The notes beneath the pieces were generated by a model, which was not told where the DNA came from, did no database searches, and was given only the letters and a program-made list of their open reading frames with translations. From contig JAICXB010000035.1 in assembly GCA_025980765.1 (NCBI GenBank), positions 1 through 39,300 on the forward strand: a stretch of DNA of 39,300 bases. The letters are read 5' to 3'. The position numbers and the translations under genes were made by a program. The DNA is from Terriglobales bacterium (GTDB taxonomy: Bacteria; Acidobacteriota; Terriglobia; Terriglobales; Acidobacteriaceae). The number at the start of each line of letters is the position of its first letter. Position 1 is the first letter of the stretch. This document shows, piece by piece, positions 26,814 through 35,421 of the stretch.

Positions 26814-28064
26814 TTGTACTCAATTGAAGCAATCTGCGACGCGCTCATCACCGCCGGCTCGGCGGCGGCCTACTGCCGCAACGAGGAAGAGTTTCTTCGC
26901 TGTGCGCTGCAATCGGCGGGCGATCTGCTGGACGTGAGCTGCTCCGCGTTTTATGGCGCCAGCACTTCACCCCTGGAACACCTCGGCAACGTGCGCGTGA
27001 ACCAGAGGGCCGGTGGAGACCTTGATATTCCGGCAACGCTGCCGTCCTCGCTTACCGATTACCTGCGCCAGCAGCCAAATCAGATCATCGTCTCGGCTGA
27101 ATGGGACGCGCTCGAAACTCTCCTTCCTGCCTTCGACTTCAACTCCTCATCTTCGCTGTGGCTGGAGGTGGGTGATGACGAGAAGACCTTCGGCACCTTG
27201 GCATTTTTCGATCATGCCGGCAGACGCTTCGATCGCACCCAGCAGAAAATCGGCCGTCTGGTATCAATGGTAATGAGCCTGGGGCTTCAGCTACACGGCT
27301 CGCGTCACGGGAATCGACCGGTAGAGGCGGCCAGCTATCACGAGTTCTCAAAACTGGTTGGAGGAGTCGCTCGCGATTTGATCAATCCGCTTACGGCGAT
27401 CTTCGGATATGTCGAACTGCTCAAAGCCGAAGCCATCACCGGACGCTCCCCGCATCTGCTGGCACGCATGGAAGAACAAATCGAGAAGGCGCGCAAGGTG
27501 GTCAGCAGCTTCTCTACACAATTCGAATGGCCGAAACAGCGCGAGTCGGAACCGGGCGCGGCGATTCCGCGAGCTGAAGTTGAGCGGCCATTGGCGCCCG
27601 CCACGACAAAGACGGAAGCGATTCCTGCGGCTGCTCCCGCCTGGCAGGAAGGCTCCGTCGGGCCTACAGCCGGAGCCCGCATCTTATTGGTGCAGCCCAG
27701 TGAAGCCGTCCTGGAATTCCAGCGATCGGTGCTCATGGCTCTTGGAGTTGAAGTATTCCCCGCATTTTCCGGGAATGAGGCCATCGATTTGCTTCGCGCA
27801 CAGGAACTCGACGCCATCATTCTCGATGACGAACTCGAAGATGCTTGCAGCAGCAAGAAGCTGGTCTGGTGGGTTCGCGAAAATCGTCCGAACCTTGCCG
27901 AGCGCATGCTGCTTACCGTCTCGCGCAAGCCCAGCGCGGAGACCCGGGAGATACTTGAGATTGCCATGCTCCCGCACGTCACCAAACCACTGGAAGTCCT
28001 CGAACTCTACTCCCGCGCGCAACAAGTCCTGCAGAACGGCCGCGGCCAGCAGTTGGTCCAATGA
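26814..28064 (+). CDS. GAF / degenerate HisKA / degenerate receiver protein (pseudo-histidine kinase)
   Basis: 416 residues from a TTG start with GAGAG upstream. Residues 15-160 look like a GAF domain. Residues 176-235 are HisKA-like, but the H box reads GVARDLINPLTAIFGY: arginine 187 stands where the phosphoacceptor histidine is expected. No ATPase domain follows; a Pro/Ala-rich linker leads to a receiver-like domain (ILLVQPSE at 290, IILDDE with D338, LLTVSR, and VTKPLE with K391) lacking the usual acidic pair. It cannot be a normal kinase; more likely a dimeric scaffold or sensor working with the HD-GYP protein upstream. Confidence 0.8.
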   Translation: MYSIEAICDALITAGSAAAYCRNEEEFLRCALQSAGDLLDVSCSAFYGASTSPLEHLGNVRVNQRAGGDLDIPATLPSSLTDYLRQQPNQIIVSAEWDALETLLPAFDFNSSSSLWLEVGDDEKTFGTLAFFDHAGRRFDRTQQKIGRLVSMVMSLGLQLHGSRHGNRPVEAASYHEFSKLVGGVARDLINPLTAIFGYVELLKAEAITGRSPHLLARMEEQIEKARKVVSSFSTQFEWPKQRESEPGAAIPRAEVERPLAPATTKTEAIPAAAPAWQEGSVGPTAGARILLVQPSEAVLEFQRSVLMALGVEVFPAFSGNEAIDLLRAQELDAIILDDELEDACSSKKLVWWVRENRPNLAERMLLTVSRKPSAETREILEIAMLPHVTKPLEVLELYSRAQQVLQNGRGQQLVQ

Positions 28065-28101
28065 CTGCCACCTTCTCGCGTAGCAAATAAATTCTATTTA
28101 T

Positions 28102-28303
28102 GTGTCATCCTGAGCGCCGCGTAGCGGCCGAAGGACCTCCTGCGATACGTGGAACAAGATTGCCGGTAGCAGGGCTCTTCAACCGAGGTCGGTGGTCGAA
28201 AAGTTCCAATCTGCAAAGGCGCCGGAGGCATCTTGCACGAGATCCTTCCTCCTCCCGCACAACTCCGCTGCGCGGAGTTGCGCGCTCGTCGTCAGGATGA
28301 CAC
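28102..28303. repeat. Long inverted repeat of the GTCATCCTGA family, copy 2
   Basis: Perfect 12-bp ends GTGTCATCCTGA (28102-28113) and TCAGGATGACAC (28292-28303). Inside the left end is a small hairpin GCCGCGTAGCGGC, then GAAGGACCTCCTGCG; inside the right end is ACTCCGCTGCGCGGAGT. The element lies between the convergent pseudo-kinase and MocR genes. No gene was found in 28065-28394. Confidence 0.82.
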
Positions 28304-28394
28304 TTGAAAGAAAGCTTCAGCAAAAATCATGATGAATAATGCAGGTAAAGGCGGGGGCTTCCCCTTAAACCGAATACAGCACACTGAATCAGGC

Positions 28395-29828
28395 TTAGAA
28401 AATCTCCGCCATTCTGCGGATGCCTTCGCGGATTTCATGCTCATTCAGGCGGCCATAACCGAGCATCAACCCCACTCGCGAGGGTGGAGCGAGGAAATAG
28501 CCCGATATTCCGTACACGCCCACATCACGCGACGCTGCCCGCGCAACCAATGCGTCTTCGGAAACGCGGCGGTCTGGCCACAGCACAATGTGAGCGCCGG
28601 CGCCATCGCCGGTCAATTCCACGGAATTCCCGATGTGCTTGTGGATGGCCTCGAGCAGCACCCGGCGCAACGCTGCATTTCTGCGTCGCACCTTGCGCAG
28701 ATGGCGTTCGTAGATTCCGCTGGCGATGAATTCCGCTAATGTTTGCTGTTCTAAGGTGGCCGTGTGCCGATCACAAAGCCACTTGGCGGCTGTGAACGCT
28801 GATACCAGCGACTTGGGCGCGATGAGATACCCGATGCGCAAAGCGGAAAATACTGTGCGGGAAAATGTCCCGATGTAGACCACACGTCCTTCCGCGTCCA
28901 GGCCTTGCAACGATTCCAGCGGCTGTCCTTCGTAACGGAACTCGCCGTCGTAGTCGTCTTCCACGACGATTGCATTTTCGCGCGCCGCCCAATCGAGCAA
29001 TGCCACGCGCCGGGTCAATGGAAGAATCGCGCCGGTCGGGAACTGGTGCGATGGCGTGACGAATGCAACCCGTGCCTGAGCCGGCAGCTTGTCCGGATCC
29101 AGACCCTCGCGATCCACCGGCACCGCGTGCAACCGAGCGCCCGCAGCCCGAAAAATTTCCCGAGCTCCCTGGTATTGCGGATCTTCAATCGCAACGCGAT
29201 CGCCGCGCTCCAGCAGAACACGTGCGACCAGGTCCAAAGCCTGTTGCGAGCCGTTCACCACAATCACCTGGGAGGCATCGCAAACGACTGCGCGCGAACG
29301 CCGCACGTGGGTGGAAATAGCCTCGCGCAACGACAGTGTGCCCGCAGCCTGTCCATATTCGAATTCCCGCACCGGCGCCTTTCGCGAGTGCCGCAGCAGA
29401 ATCCGCCGCCACATCTCAAAGGGAAACCTCTCCACGTAGCTGCGCGCATAAGCGAAATCGTAGCGCAACGCAGGGGAGCGCCGGACGGGGAAGTCCACGG
29501 TCGCCGCAACCTGAGCGGCGGCAGACCCAAAATAGGACACCCGCAGCTTTGCCGCTGGTCGCTGCTTCTTGTGGACATCGCGCTCCAGCCCTGCGGCAAC
29601 ATAGGTTCCTGAACCACCGCGAGCTGCTGCAAATCCCTCCGCCAGGAGCTGGTCGTATGCCCACAACACAACGGTTCGTGAAACTCCGAGCTGCTCAGCA
29701 AGATCTCGTGTAGAGGGCAAGCGATCTCCAGCCTCGAACACGCCGGAAAGAATCGCCTCGCGCAGGCCCTGATACACCTGCCGGAAGAGCGGTCCGCCTC
29801 GTTTTGAAAGTGGTATTGCTAGAGACAC
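28395..29828 (-). CDS. MocR/PdxR-type GntR transcription regulator with aminotransferase-like domain lacking the PLP lysine
   Basis: 477 residues from a GTG at 29828 (SLAIPLSKRGGPLF); a longer opening to 29894 runs into the divergent gene and is rejected. The N-terminal GntR winged helix has RLPSTRDLAEQLGVSRTVV and SGTYV. The C-terminal fold-type I aminotransferase-like domain has NGSQQAL, TPSHQFPTG and VEDDYDGEFRY, including the aspartate that holds the pyridine nitrogen. Where the family normally has GTFSK, this protein reads GTFSRTVFSALRIGY: the codon is CGC at about 28844-28846. So PLP cannot bind as a Schiff base in the usual way. Such regulators often control a divergent gene; here that is the pair at 29889 and 30562. 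Confidence 0.87.
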   Translation of the reverse strand: MSLAIPLSKRGGPLFRQVYQGLREAILSGVFEAGDRLPSTRDLAEQLGVSRTVVLWAYDQLLAEGFAAARGGSGTYVAAGLERDVHKKQRPAAKLRVSYFGSAAAQVAATVDFPVRRSPALRYDFAYARSYVERFPFEMWRRILLRHSRKAPVREFEYGQAAGTLSLREAISTHVRRSRAVVCDASQVIVVNGSQQALDLVARVLLERGDRVAIEDPQYQGAREIFRAAGARLHAVPVDREGLDPDKLPAQARVAFVTPSHQFPTGAILPLTRRVALLDWAARENAIVVEDDYDGEFRYEGQPLESLQGLDAEGRVVYIGTFSRTVFSALRIGYLIAPKSLVSAFTAAKWLCDRHTATLEQQTLAEFIASGIYERHLRKVRRRNAALRRVLLEAIHKHIGNSVELTGDGAGAHIVLWPDRRVSEDALVARAASRDVGVYGISGYFLAPPSRVGLMLGYGRLNEHEIREGIRRMAEIF

Positions 29829-29888
29829 AAAAAGTGGAGCTTCTAAAATACCACGCCCGGCACAATACTCGTTTTCAGGAGAAAGATA

Positions 29889-30491
29889 ATGCAAGTGCTA
29901 CGGCGTATTCGGACGGGTTTTCTTCTGACTGCCATCACATTCTGCTTTTGTTCGGCTCCCGCAATTGGACAAGCAACTTCCAATGCGGCATCGCTGCACA
30001 CACAAAGAATGGCCGGCGAGCACGGTGGAGAACACGATTTCGATTTCGAGGTGGGTACGTGGAAGATTCACCTGTCGCGCCTTGAGCATCCGCTGACCGG
30101 ATCGACGAACTGGGTGCAGTTCGACGGAACCTCGGTCACGCGAGAGCTCTGGAATGGCAAAGCCGATATCGAGCAGTTCGAGACCGACGGCCCGACCGGG
30201 CACATCGAAGGCCTTACCTTGCGCACATACAATCCCCAATCCCAACAGTGGAGCTTGTATTGGGCCAACAGTAAAGATGGGAGCCTCGGCCAGCCCATGG
30301 TTGGGCAGTTCAAGAATGGACGTGGCGAGTTTTACGACCAGGAAGCCTTCCAGGGCAGGACCATTTTTGTTCGCTACGTCTGGTCCAAAATCACCCGGAA
30401 TTCGGCCCATTTTGAACAGTCATTTTCCGATGATGGAGGCAAGACTTGGGAGGTGAACTGGATAACGGATCAAACCAGAGTTGAACAGTGA
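29889..30491 (+). CDS. Secreted DUF1579-like protein, paralogue 1
   Basis: 200 residues with a signal peptide ending SAPAIGQA (near 30). The mature part begins EHDFDFEVGTWKIHLSRLEH, PLTGSTNWVQFDG and ends FEQSFSDDGGKTWEVNW, a lipocalin-like beta-barrel pattern seen in DUF1579 and related proteins. CAGGAGAAAG lies just before the ATG at 29889. The gene downstream encodes a clear paralogue. Periplasmic binding or carrier role is a guess. Divergent from the MocR regulator with 60 bp between starts. Confidence 0.75.
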   Translation: MQVLRRIRTGFLLTAITFCFCSAPAIGQATSNAASLHTQRMAGEHGGEHDFDFEVGTWKIHLSRLEHPLTGSTNWVQFDGTSVTRELWNGKADIEQFETDGPTGHIEGLTLRTYNPQSQQWSLYWANSKDGSLGQPMVGQFKNGRGEFYDQEAFQGRTIFVRYVWSKITRNSAHFEQSFSDDGGKTWEVNWITDQTRVEQ

Positions 30492-30561
30492 ACGATCTGC
30501 CGGCAAAGCACATGAATTTCACATGTCACTTTCTTAATCGAGCAATGAAGAAGAGGAAACA

Positions 30562-31170
30562 ATGCCCGTACTCCGACAATTACTGACTTATGCCATTGGG
30601 GCCGCGCTTATGTCCTCTTTGCCCGCTGTTCCAGCACAGGCAGCTTCGGATGCCACAAGAGCAGCGGTTCACGAGATCTCGGCGGAACGCGATGGGCAGC
30701 ACGACTTCGACTTCGAGATTGGCGCTTGGAAAACTCACCTGAGGCGATTGCTCCATCCACTCACTGGTTCCACGACCTGGGTGGAGTATGAGGGCACTAC
30801 CGTCGTCACCAGGCTCTGGAATGGCCGCGCAAACTTGTTGGAATTTGAGGTGGATGGCCCGGCAGGTCACATCGAAGCGCTGAATTTGCGCCTATACAAT
30901 CCCCAGTCTCATCAATGGAGCTTGAACTTTGCAAATAGTAAAGGCGGGGGCCTGGGCCAACCGACAATCGGCGAGTTCAAGAATGGGCGCGGTGAATTCC
31001 TCGATCAGGAAACGTGGAATGGCCGGGCGATTCTCGTCCGGTTCGTCATCTCGGACATTACGCCTGGTTCCTGCCATTTCGAGCAGGCGTTCTCGGACGA
31101 TGGCGGCAAAACCTGGGAAGTGAATTGGACCGCCGACGACACCCGGATCAAGGATGCAACCGCGAACTGA
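30562..31170 (+). CDS. Secreted DUF1579-like protein, paralogue 2
   Basis: 202 residues with a signal peptide (LPAVPAQAA near residue 28). Strongly similar to the preceding protein along its whole mature length: QHDFDFEIGAWKTHLRRLLH, PLTGSTTWVEYEG, LYNPQSHQWSLNFANSKGG, and FEQAFSDDGGKTWEVNWTAD. GAGGAAAC precedes the ATG. Result of tandem duplication; differing signal peptides suggest it is not very recent. Same unknown role. Confidence 0.75.
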   Translation: MPVLRQLLTYAIGAALMSSLPAVPAQAASDATRAAVHEISAERDGQHDFDFEIGAWKTHLRRLLHPLTGSTTWVEYEGTTVVTRLWNGRANLLEFEVDGPAGHIEALNLRLYNPQSHQWSLNFANSKGGGLGQPTIGEFKNGRGEFLDQETWNGRAILVRFVISDITPGSCHFEQAFSDDGGKTWEVNWTADDTRIKDATAN

Positions 31171-31234
31171 AGCATGAAATCTCGAGCGGGATTGGCTGAG
31201 CACTAGGACAAAAGATGAAATCAGCGGCATTGTC

Positions 31235-31594
31235 ATGATCATTGAAATGCGGACCTATAAGACGAAGCCTGGCAGGCGATCTGAGTTCCTTGAAATATTT
31301 CACTCTAAATCGATTCCAGCACACCGGGAGATTGGGATGAAAATACTGGGGCCGTTCCCTTCCATCGAAGATCCTGACGTGTTCTTCTTTATGCGCGGCT
31401 TTCCCGATCTCGCCTCGCGAGAGCCGATGAAAGCAAAGTTTTATGAAGGGGAGCTTTGGAAGCGTGAACTGGAAAAACTTCTGATGCCGCTGCTGGAGAA
31501 ATACGAGGCGGTCCTGGTGGAAGATCCATGCGGCCTGATCCATTGGAGCGATTCCCGCTCCGGAACTCATTACGTACAAACCACAATTGGATAA
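31235..31594 (+). CDS. NIPSNAP-family protein
   Basis: 119 residues. MIIEMRTYKTKPGRRSEFLE and FFFMRGFPDLASREPMKAKF are typical of NIPSNAP, a ferredoxin-like (Dabb-type) fold with unknown chemistry. No signal peptide. It sits 6 bp before the next gene, hence cotranscribed with the PNPOx-like protein. Confidence 0.83.
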   Translation: MIIEMRTYKTKPGRRSEFLEIFHSKSIPAHREIGMKILGPFPSIEDPDVFFFMRGFPDLASREPMKAKFYEGELWKRELEKLLMPLLEKYEAVLVEDPCGLIHWSDSRSGTHYVQTTIG

Positions 31595-31600
31595 TGAAGA

Positions 31601-32284
31601 ATGCAAACAACAACACGCACTGAACTCCGGCGCTTACCCAATCGCGGGTCGCATGATGCTGAAGTGGTGCACGGGATTCTCGATACCGCCTTCCTGGCTC
31701 ATGTCGGATTCAGCATCAACGGTCAGCCATTTGTAATTCCCACGCTGTACGGACGAGAAGGCGACAAGCTCTATCTCCACGGTTCAGCTGCCAGCCGCAT
31801 GCTGCGAGAACTCGACTCGGGGATGGCCGCATGTGTGACGGTGACGCTAGTCGACGGGCTGGTGCTCGCGCGCTCCGCATTTCACCACTCGATGAACTAC
31901 CGCTCCGTCGTTGCCTTTGGGACTGCGCGTAAGATTTCGAGCGCAACAGAAAAAGAAAGGGCGCTGCGCATCATTTCGGAGCACTTAATTTCCGGCCGTT
32001 GGAATGACGTCCGCCTGCCTACAGAGCAGGAATTGAAAGCGACTGCGGTCCTGGAATTCACCATTGAGGAAGCATCGGCAAAGATCCGCACCGGCCCGCC
32101 GCTCGACGATGAAGAGGACTACGCCCTGCCAGTGTGGGCGGGCGTTCTTCCCCTCGAGCTGATGCCGAAAGACGCTCTTCCCGATTCGAGACTGCCCGCG
32201 GAAACTCCGCTTCCCGAGTACGTTCGCAGCTATTCTGGTTCAGGCCGGCTTTCAAGCAATGGTAGTGCGCGAAAACAAGATTGA
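31601..32284 (+). CDS. Pyridoxamine 5'-phosphate oxidase-like flavin protein
   Basis: 227 residues of the split-barrel flavin-binding group (PNPOx-like, Nim-related). Typical segments: GFSINGQPFVIPTLYGREGD, LYLHGSAASRMLREL and VLARSAFHHSMNYRSVVAFG. It probably binds FMN or F420 and acts in the cytoplasm on an unknown small molecule. Presence beside a MocR-type regulator, a family linked to vitamin B6, is suggestive only. The last 40 residues are poorly ordered. Confidence 0.83.
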   Translation: MQTTTRTELRRLPNRGSHDAEVVHGILDTAFLAHVGFSINGQPFVIPTLYGREGDKLYLHGSAASRMLRELDSGMAACVTVTLVDGLVLARSAFHHSMNYRSVVAFGTARKISSATEKERALRIISEHLISGRWNDVRLPTEQELKATAVLEFTIEEASAKIRTGPPLDDEEDYALPVWAGVLPLELMPKDALPDSRLPAETPLPEYVRSYSGSGRLSSNGSARKQD

Positions 32285-32347
32285 TCGGCAGCGCGGTTTC
32301 TTTCTAGACGGCAACAAACGAGATTCGCAATAGCTAAGGCCCTTTCA

Positions 32348-32704
32348 GTGAAGCGACCTCAAAAAATGAAGCCGGAAGCGAGCTCGCCTTCCAAACGAGC
32401 GGAGATCATCGCCTGCATCGCTCGAATCCCGCGCGGCATGGTGTCAACCTATGGAGCGGTTGGAAAAGCTGCCGGTATCGCACGCGGAGCGCGTCAAGTC
32501 GCTTCCTTCCTCAGACAATCGGGTCATGGGCTGCCGTGGCATCGCGTCCTCGGCGCCGGCGGACAGATCAAGCTTCAGGGCAACGCCGCCTTCGAACAGC
32601 GCTTCCGTCTGGAAGCCGAAGGTGTAAGATTTCGCGGCAAGCGCGTGGACATGGCGCAATACGAATTCAAGTTTGCTTGCAAACCAGCGCGGCACATTCG
32701 CTAG
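32348..32704 (+). CDS. Alkyltransferase-like protein (MGMT-family, cysteine replaced by tryptophan)
   Basis: 118 residues (GTG at 32348; ATG at 32366 also possible). The DNA-binding half of O6-alkylguanine methyltransferase is clear: IPRGMVSTYGAVGKAAG, GARQVASFLR and the active-site motif. The motif reads PWHRVLGAGG, with Trp64 where the reactive Cys of PCHRV would be. This is diagnostic of alkyltransferase-like proteins, which bind O6-alkylguanine, flip it out and recruit nucleotide excision repair instead of removing the group. Confidence 0.9.
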   Translation: MKRPQKMKPEASSPSKRAEIIACIARIPRGMVSTYGAVGKAAGIARGARQVASFLRQSGHGLPWHRVLGAGGQIKLQGNAAFEQRFRLEAEGVRFRGKRVDMAQYEFKFACKPARHIR

Positions 32705-32715
32705 AACCGCAAAAG

Positions 32716-32832
32716 CTTTGAACACGGAGGGCACGAAGGTCATAGAGGTACCAAACCCCGCGTTACGCCGTGTGATCATCTCGCCTTTTCTTGATTTTCC
32801 CCCGTGTCCTCCGCGTCCTCCGTGTTGAAAAG
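32716..32832. repeat. CACGGAGG-type inverted repeat
   Basis: AACACGGAGGGCACGAAGG at 32721-32739 faces CCGTGTCCTCCGCGTCCTCC at 32802-32821, an imperfect palindrome between the alkyltransferase-like gene and the amidase. The same word is found as a single arm at 15957-15985, inside the end of a DUF3147 gene. Confidence 0.7.
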
Positions 32833-32915
32833 CCTTTGGGCACGCTCCTGATGAATTTCTCGTCCCACTCGCCTATCATGTCTGGTTTCCCGCTCAAGTG
32901 GGTCTTCGAGGATCA

Positions 32916-34718
32916 ATGCTGAAATCACGTCGAATTTTTCTGTCTCAAATGTCGGCCGCATTCTTGACTGCGGCTGTTGCCTCTCGTGTGGAAGCTCAGA
33001 GTACTCCCCCTGCCACTCCCACCCCGGGAGCGCCGCCTGCCTTTGGCACCGCTCCACCAGTCGGTCCGCAGGTTTCGCCTGCGACGTTCCAAGAGGCCGA
33101 TAAGCTCGTTCAGGTGCAGTTGAGCGCGCCGGCGCTGGCGGAAGCTGCGGGCAATTGGCGAGTATCCATGGCGCCGCTGTATGAGCGTCGAGTGGGCCCG
33201 CGCAAGATCGAACTCGAACCAACGCTGGCGCCGTTCTCGCGCAACGATCCGAAGATGCTGGTAAATCCCAGCGGACCTGAGCGGGATCGGTTCGTCCGCA
33301 GCAACAGCGATCCAGGTCCGCTGCCCTCCAGTGATGAAGACTTGGCATTTTCTCCGGTGGCCCGCCTGTCGCGCTGGCTGGAAACCAGGCAGCTCACCTC
33401 CGAGCGGCTTACGAATGTGTATTTGGACCGCCTGCAGCGGTTTAACCCCAAACTGCGCTGTGTAATTACCCTCACGCGAGATCTCGCGCTAAAACAGGCG
33501 AGGCAGGCTGACGCTGAGATTGCCGCCGGAAAATATCGCGGTCCCCTGCACGGCATTCCCTGGGGCGGCAAAGACCTGCTGGACACCGCCGGGATTCCTA
33601 CCACCTACGGTGCAGAACCATTTCGGGACCGCGTTCCCGAAAAGGATGCTGCGGTTGTACAGCGACTCAACGAAGCCGGCGCAGTGCTGGTCGCGAAATT
33701 GAGCATGGGCGCGCTGGCGCTGAACGACATCTGGTTTGGCGGCCAGACAATGAATCCCTGGCTGCTCGAAGAAGGTTCTTCCGGTTCGAGCGCTGGCCCG
33801 GGCGCCGCGACTTCGGCCGGACTTGTCGGATTTTCCATTGGCAGCGAAACCGGCGGCAGCATCGTAAGCCCCAGCATGCGTTGCGGCATCACCGGACTTC
33901 GTCCTACCTATGGACGAGTCGCGCACACCGGCGCCATGACGTTGTGCTGGTCGCTGGACAAGCTTGGCCCGATGACCCGCAGCGTCGAAGACGCCCTGCT
34001 GGTGCTCAAGGCGATCTCCGGTCCGGATCCAGGCGATGTGTCAAGCGTGCCCAGCAAGCTGGATTTCGACGCCAACGCCGGAGTGCAGGGACTTCGCGTC
34101 GGCTATTTCCCAAAATGGATGAACGAGCCACCGGCAGTCGATGTGGACCGTGCTGCGCTTGCGGCGGTCAGACAACTGGGCATGGTTCCGATCGAGGTAT
34201 CCATTCCAGACTGGCCCTACGATTCGCTGGACCTAATTTTGTTTGCCGAGTCCGCGGCGGCTTTCGAAGAACTTACGTTGAGCAATCAGGTTGACGAACT
34301 GAAGATGCAAGTACCGGACGCGTGGCCGAATACGTTTCGCCAGTCGCGCTATCTCTCGGCAGTGGACTTCGTGCAGGCTGACCGCTTTCGCCGCAAGGTC
34401 GCCAGCGAAATGGCTCGCGTTTTCTCTCAGGTGGATTTGCTGCTGGTGCCTTCGCTGCGCGATGAGATGCTCACCATTACCAACTTCACTGGACATCCGT
34501 CGCTTACGCTGCGGGCCGGCTTCGTTGAGGTCTCACAGGCGCGCAGCGACTGGGCGCCCGATCCCAATCACCCCTTGCCCAAGTTCTCTCCGCCACGCCG
34601 GGTGCCCCATGGAGTAACGCTGATTGGCCGACTTTTCGAGGAGGGCACATTGGGCCGTGCCGGCCTGGCGCTGGAGCGCACATTCGCTGTGGCTTCGGAG
34701 CGGCCTCCAGGATTTTGA
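32916..34718 (+). CDS. Secreted amidase-signature family hydrolase
   Basis: 600 residues from the ATG at 32916, which follows GAGGA; a GTG at 32898 is less likely. The N-terminus KSRRIFLSQMSAAFLTAAVA resembles a Tat signal ending VEAQS, then a Pro/Thr-rich linker. The amidase triad is visible: Lys219 in GIPWGGKDLLDTAG, cis-Ser289 in EEGSSGSSAG and nucleophile Ser315 in GSETGGSIVSPS. It should cleave an amide in the periplasm; substrate unknown (Asp/Glu-tRNA amidotransferase is ruled out by the export signal and lack of gatC/B). Confidence 0.9.
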   Translation: MLKSRRIFLSQMSAAFLTAAVASRVEAQSTPPATPTPGAPPAFGTAPPVGPQVSPATFQEADKLVQVQLSAPALAEAAGNWRVSMAPLYERRVGPRKIELEPTLAPFSRNDPKMLVNPSGPERDRFVRSNSDPGPLPSSDEDLAFSPVARLSRWLETRQLTSERLTNVYLDRLQRFNPKLRCVITLTRDLALKQARQADAEIAAGKYRGPLHGIPWGGKDLLDTAGIPTTYGAEPFRDRVPEKDAAVVQRLNEAGAVLVAKLSMGALALNDIWFGGQTMNPWLLEEGSSGSSAGPGAATSAGLVGFSIGSETGGSIVSPSMRCGITGLRPTYGRVAHTGAMTLCWSLDKLGPMTRSVEDALLVLKAISGPDPGDVSSVPSKLDFDANAGVQGLRVGYFPKWMNEPPAVDVDRAALAAVRQLGMVPIEVSIPDWPYDSLDLILFAESAAAFEELTLSNQVDELKMQVPDAWPNTFRQSRYLSAVDFVQADRFRRKVASEMARVFSQVDLLLVPSLRDEMLTITNFTGHPSLTLRAGFVEVSQARSDWAPDPNHPLPKFSPPRRVPHGVTLIGRLFEEGTLGRAGLALERTFAVASERPPGF

Positions 34719-34730
34719 GTTCTTTAGGTC

Positions 34731-34799
34731 ATGGACTTAGTGGACATTGTGGACTTTGTGGACGAGGTCCACATTGTCCATGCAGTCCACCAAGTCCAC
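34731..34799. repeat. Hairpin of the GTGGAC word family with 33-nt arms
   Basis: Arms 34731-34763 and 34767-34799 pair at 25 of 33 positions around a 3-nt loop. Each arm is four repeats of a GTGGACTT-like word. It sits between the convergent ends of the amidase (34718) and rplI (34801), so it probably serves as a two-way terminator. Same word as at 6077-6132. Confidence 0.82.
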
Positions 34800-34800
34800 G

Positions 34801-35262
34801 CTATGCTTCGGGCTCTCCGCCTTCGCGGTTTACCGTCACTTTGATGTGCGCGGTCACCTCGCGATGCAGCTTCACCGGAACGTGGAATTCGCCGAGGCTC
34901 TTCAGCGGATCGTCGAGATGAATTTTGCGCCGGTCCACGGTAAATCCCTTGCTTTCAAGCGCGGCAGCGATGTCTGAAGAAGTGACCGATCCGAACAGAT
35001 GGTCTTTCTCGCCGACCTTTCGCTCAAAGGTGAGAAAGACTTCGTTGAGCTGTTTGGCCAAAGCTTCCGCGCCGATTTTCTCGTGCGCGGACTTGCGCGC
35101 GGCTGCAGCCTTCATCTGCTCAATGACATTCTTATTCCCCTTGCTGGCCAAGATCGCGAGCTTGCGCGGCAGCAGGAAATTGCGGCCGTAACCTTCGGCG
35201 ACTTTGACAATGTCGCCGCGTAGGCCGAGTTTATCTACATCTTCTTTCAGTATGACTTCCAT
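34801..35262 (-). CDS. rplI: Ribosomal protein bL9
   Basis: 153 residues from the ATG at 35262 (MEVILKEDVDKLGLRGDIV), preceded by AGGAG; the longer opening to 35370 reads through a repeat. N-terminal domain with GYGRNFLLPRKLAI, the connecting helix, then the C-terminal rRNA-binding domain. Usual length. Last gene of the bS6-bS18-bL9 run. Confidence 0.96.
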   Translation of the reverse strand: MEVILKEDVDKLGLRGDIVKVAEGYGRNFLLPRKLAILASKGNKNVIEQMKAAAARKSAHEKIGAEALAKQLNEVFLTFERKVGEKDHLFGSVTSSDIAAALESKGFTVDRRKIHLDDPLKSLGEFHVPVKLHREVTAHIKVTVNREGGEPEA

Positions 35263-35273
35263 TGATTCTCCTG

Positions 35274-35418
35274 AGCTGCTAGCTACTAGCCGCTGGCTGC
35301 TAGCCAAACCAAATGCAACTTCAAACCAACTTGCTTTACCACGGATTACACGGATGAGCACGGATTCCACGGATTGGTTAATGATTTGCTAGCAGCTAGT
35401 AGCCAGCAGCTAGTAGCT
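35274..35418. repeat. 31-nt-arm CTAGC hairpin with CACGGATT core, between rpsR and rplI
   Basis: Arms 35274-35304 and 35388-35418, each exactly 31 nt and made of AGCTGCTAGC / AGCTACTAGC words, match at 25 of 31 positions. Inside lies CAAACCAAATGCAACTTCAA and a CACGGATT word array (35338-35375). The right arm ends 4 bp from the rpsR stop, the left arm 12 bp from the rplI start, overlapping neither ribosome site. Confidence 0.9.
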
Positions 35419-35421
35419 GTT

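Noticed and set aside
29829..29894. N-terminal extension of the MocR protein to 29894
   Set aside because: Would overlap the start of the divergent secreted protein gene, and the added residues lie before the normal GntR start.
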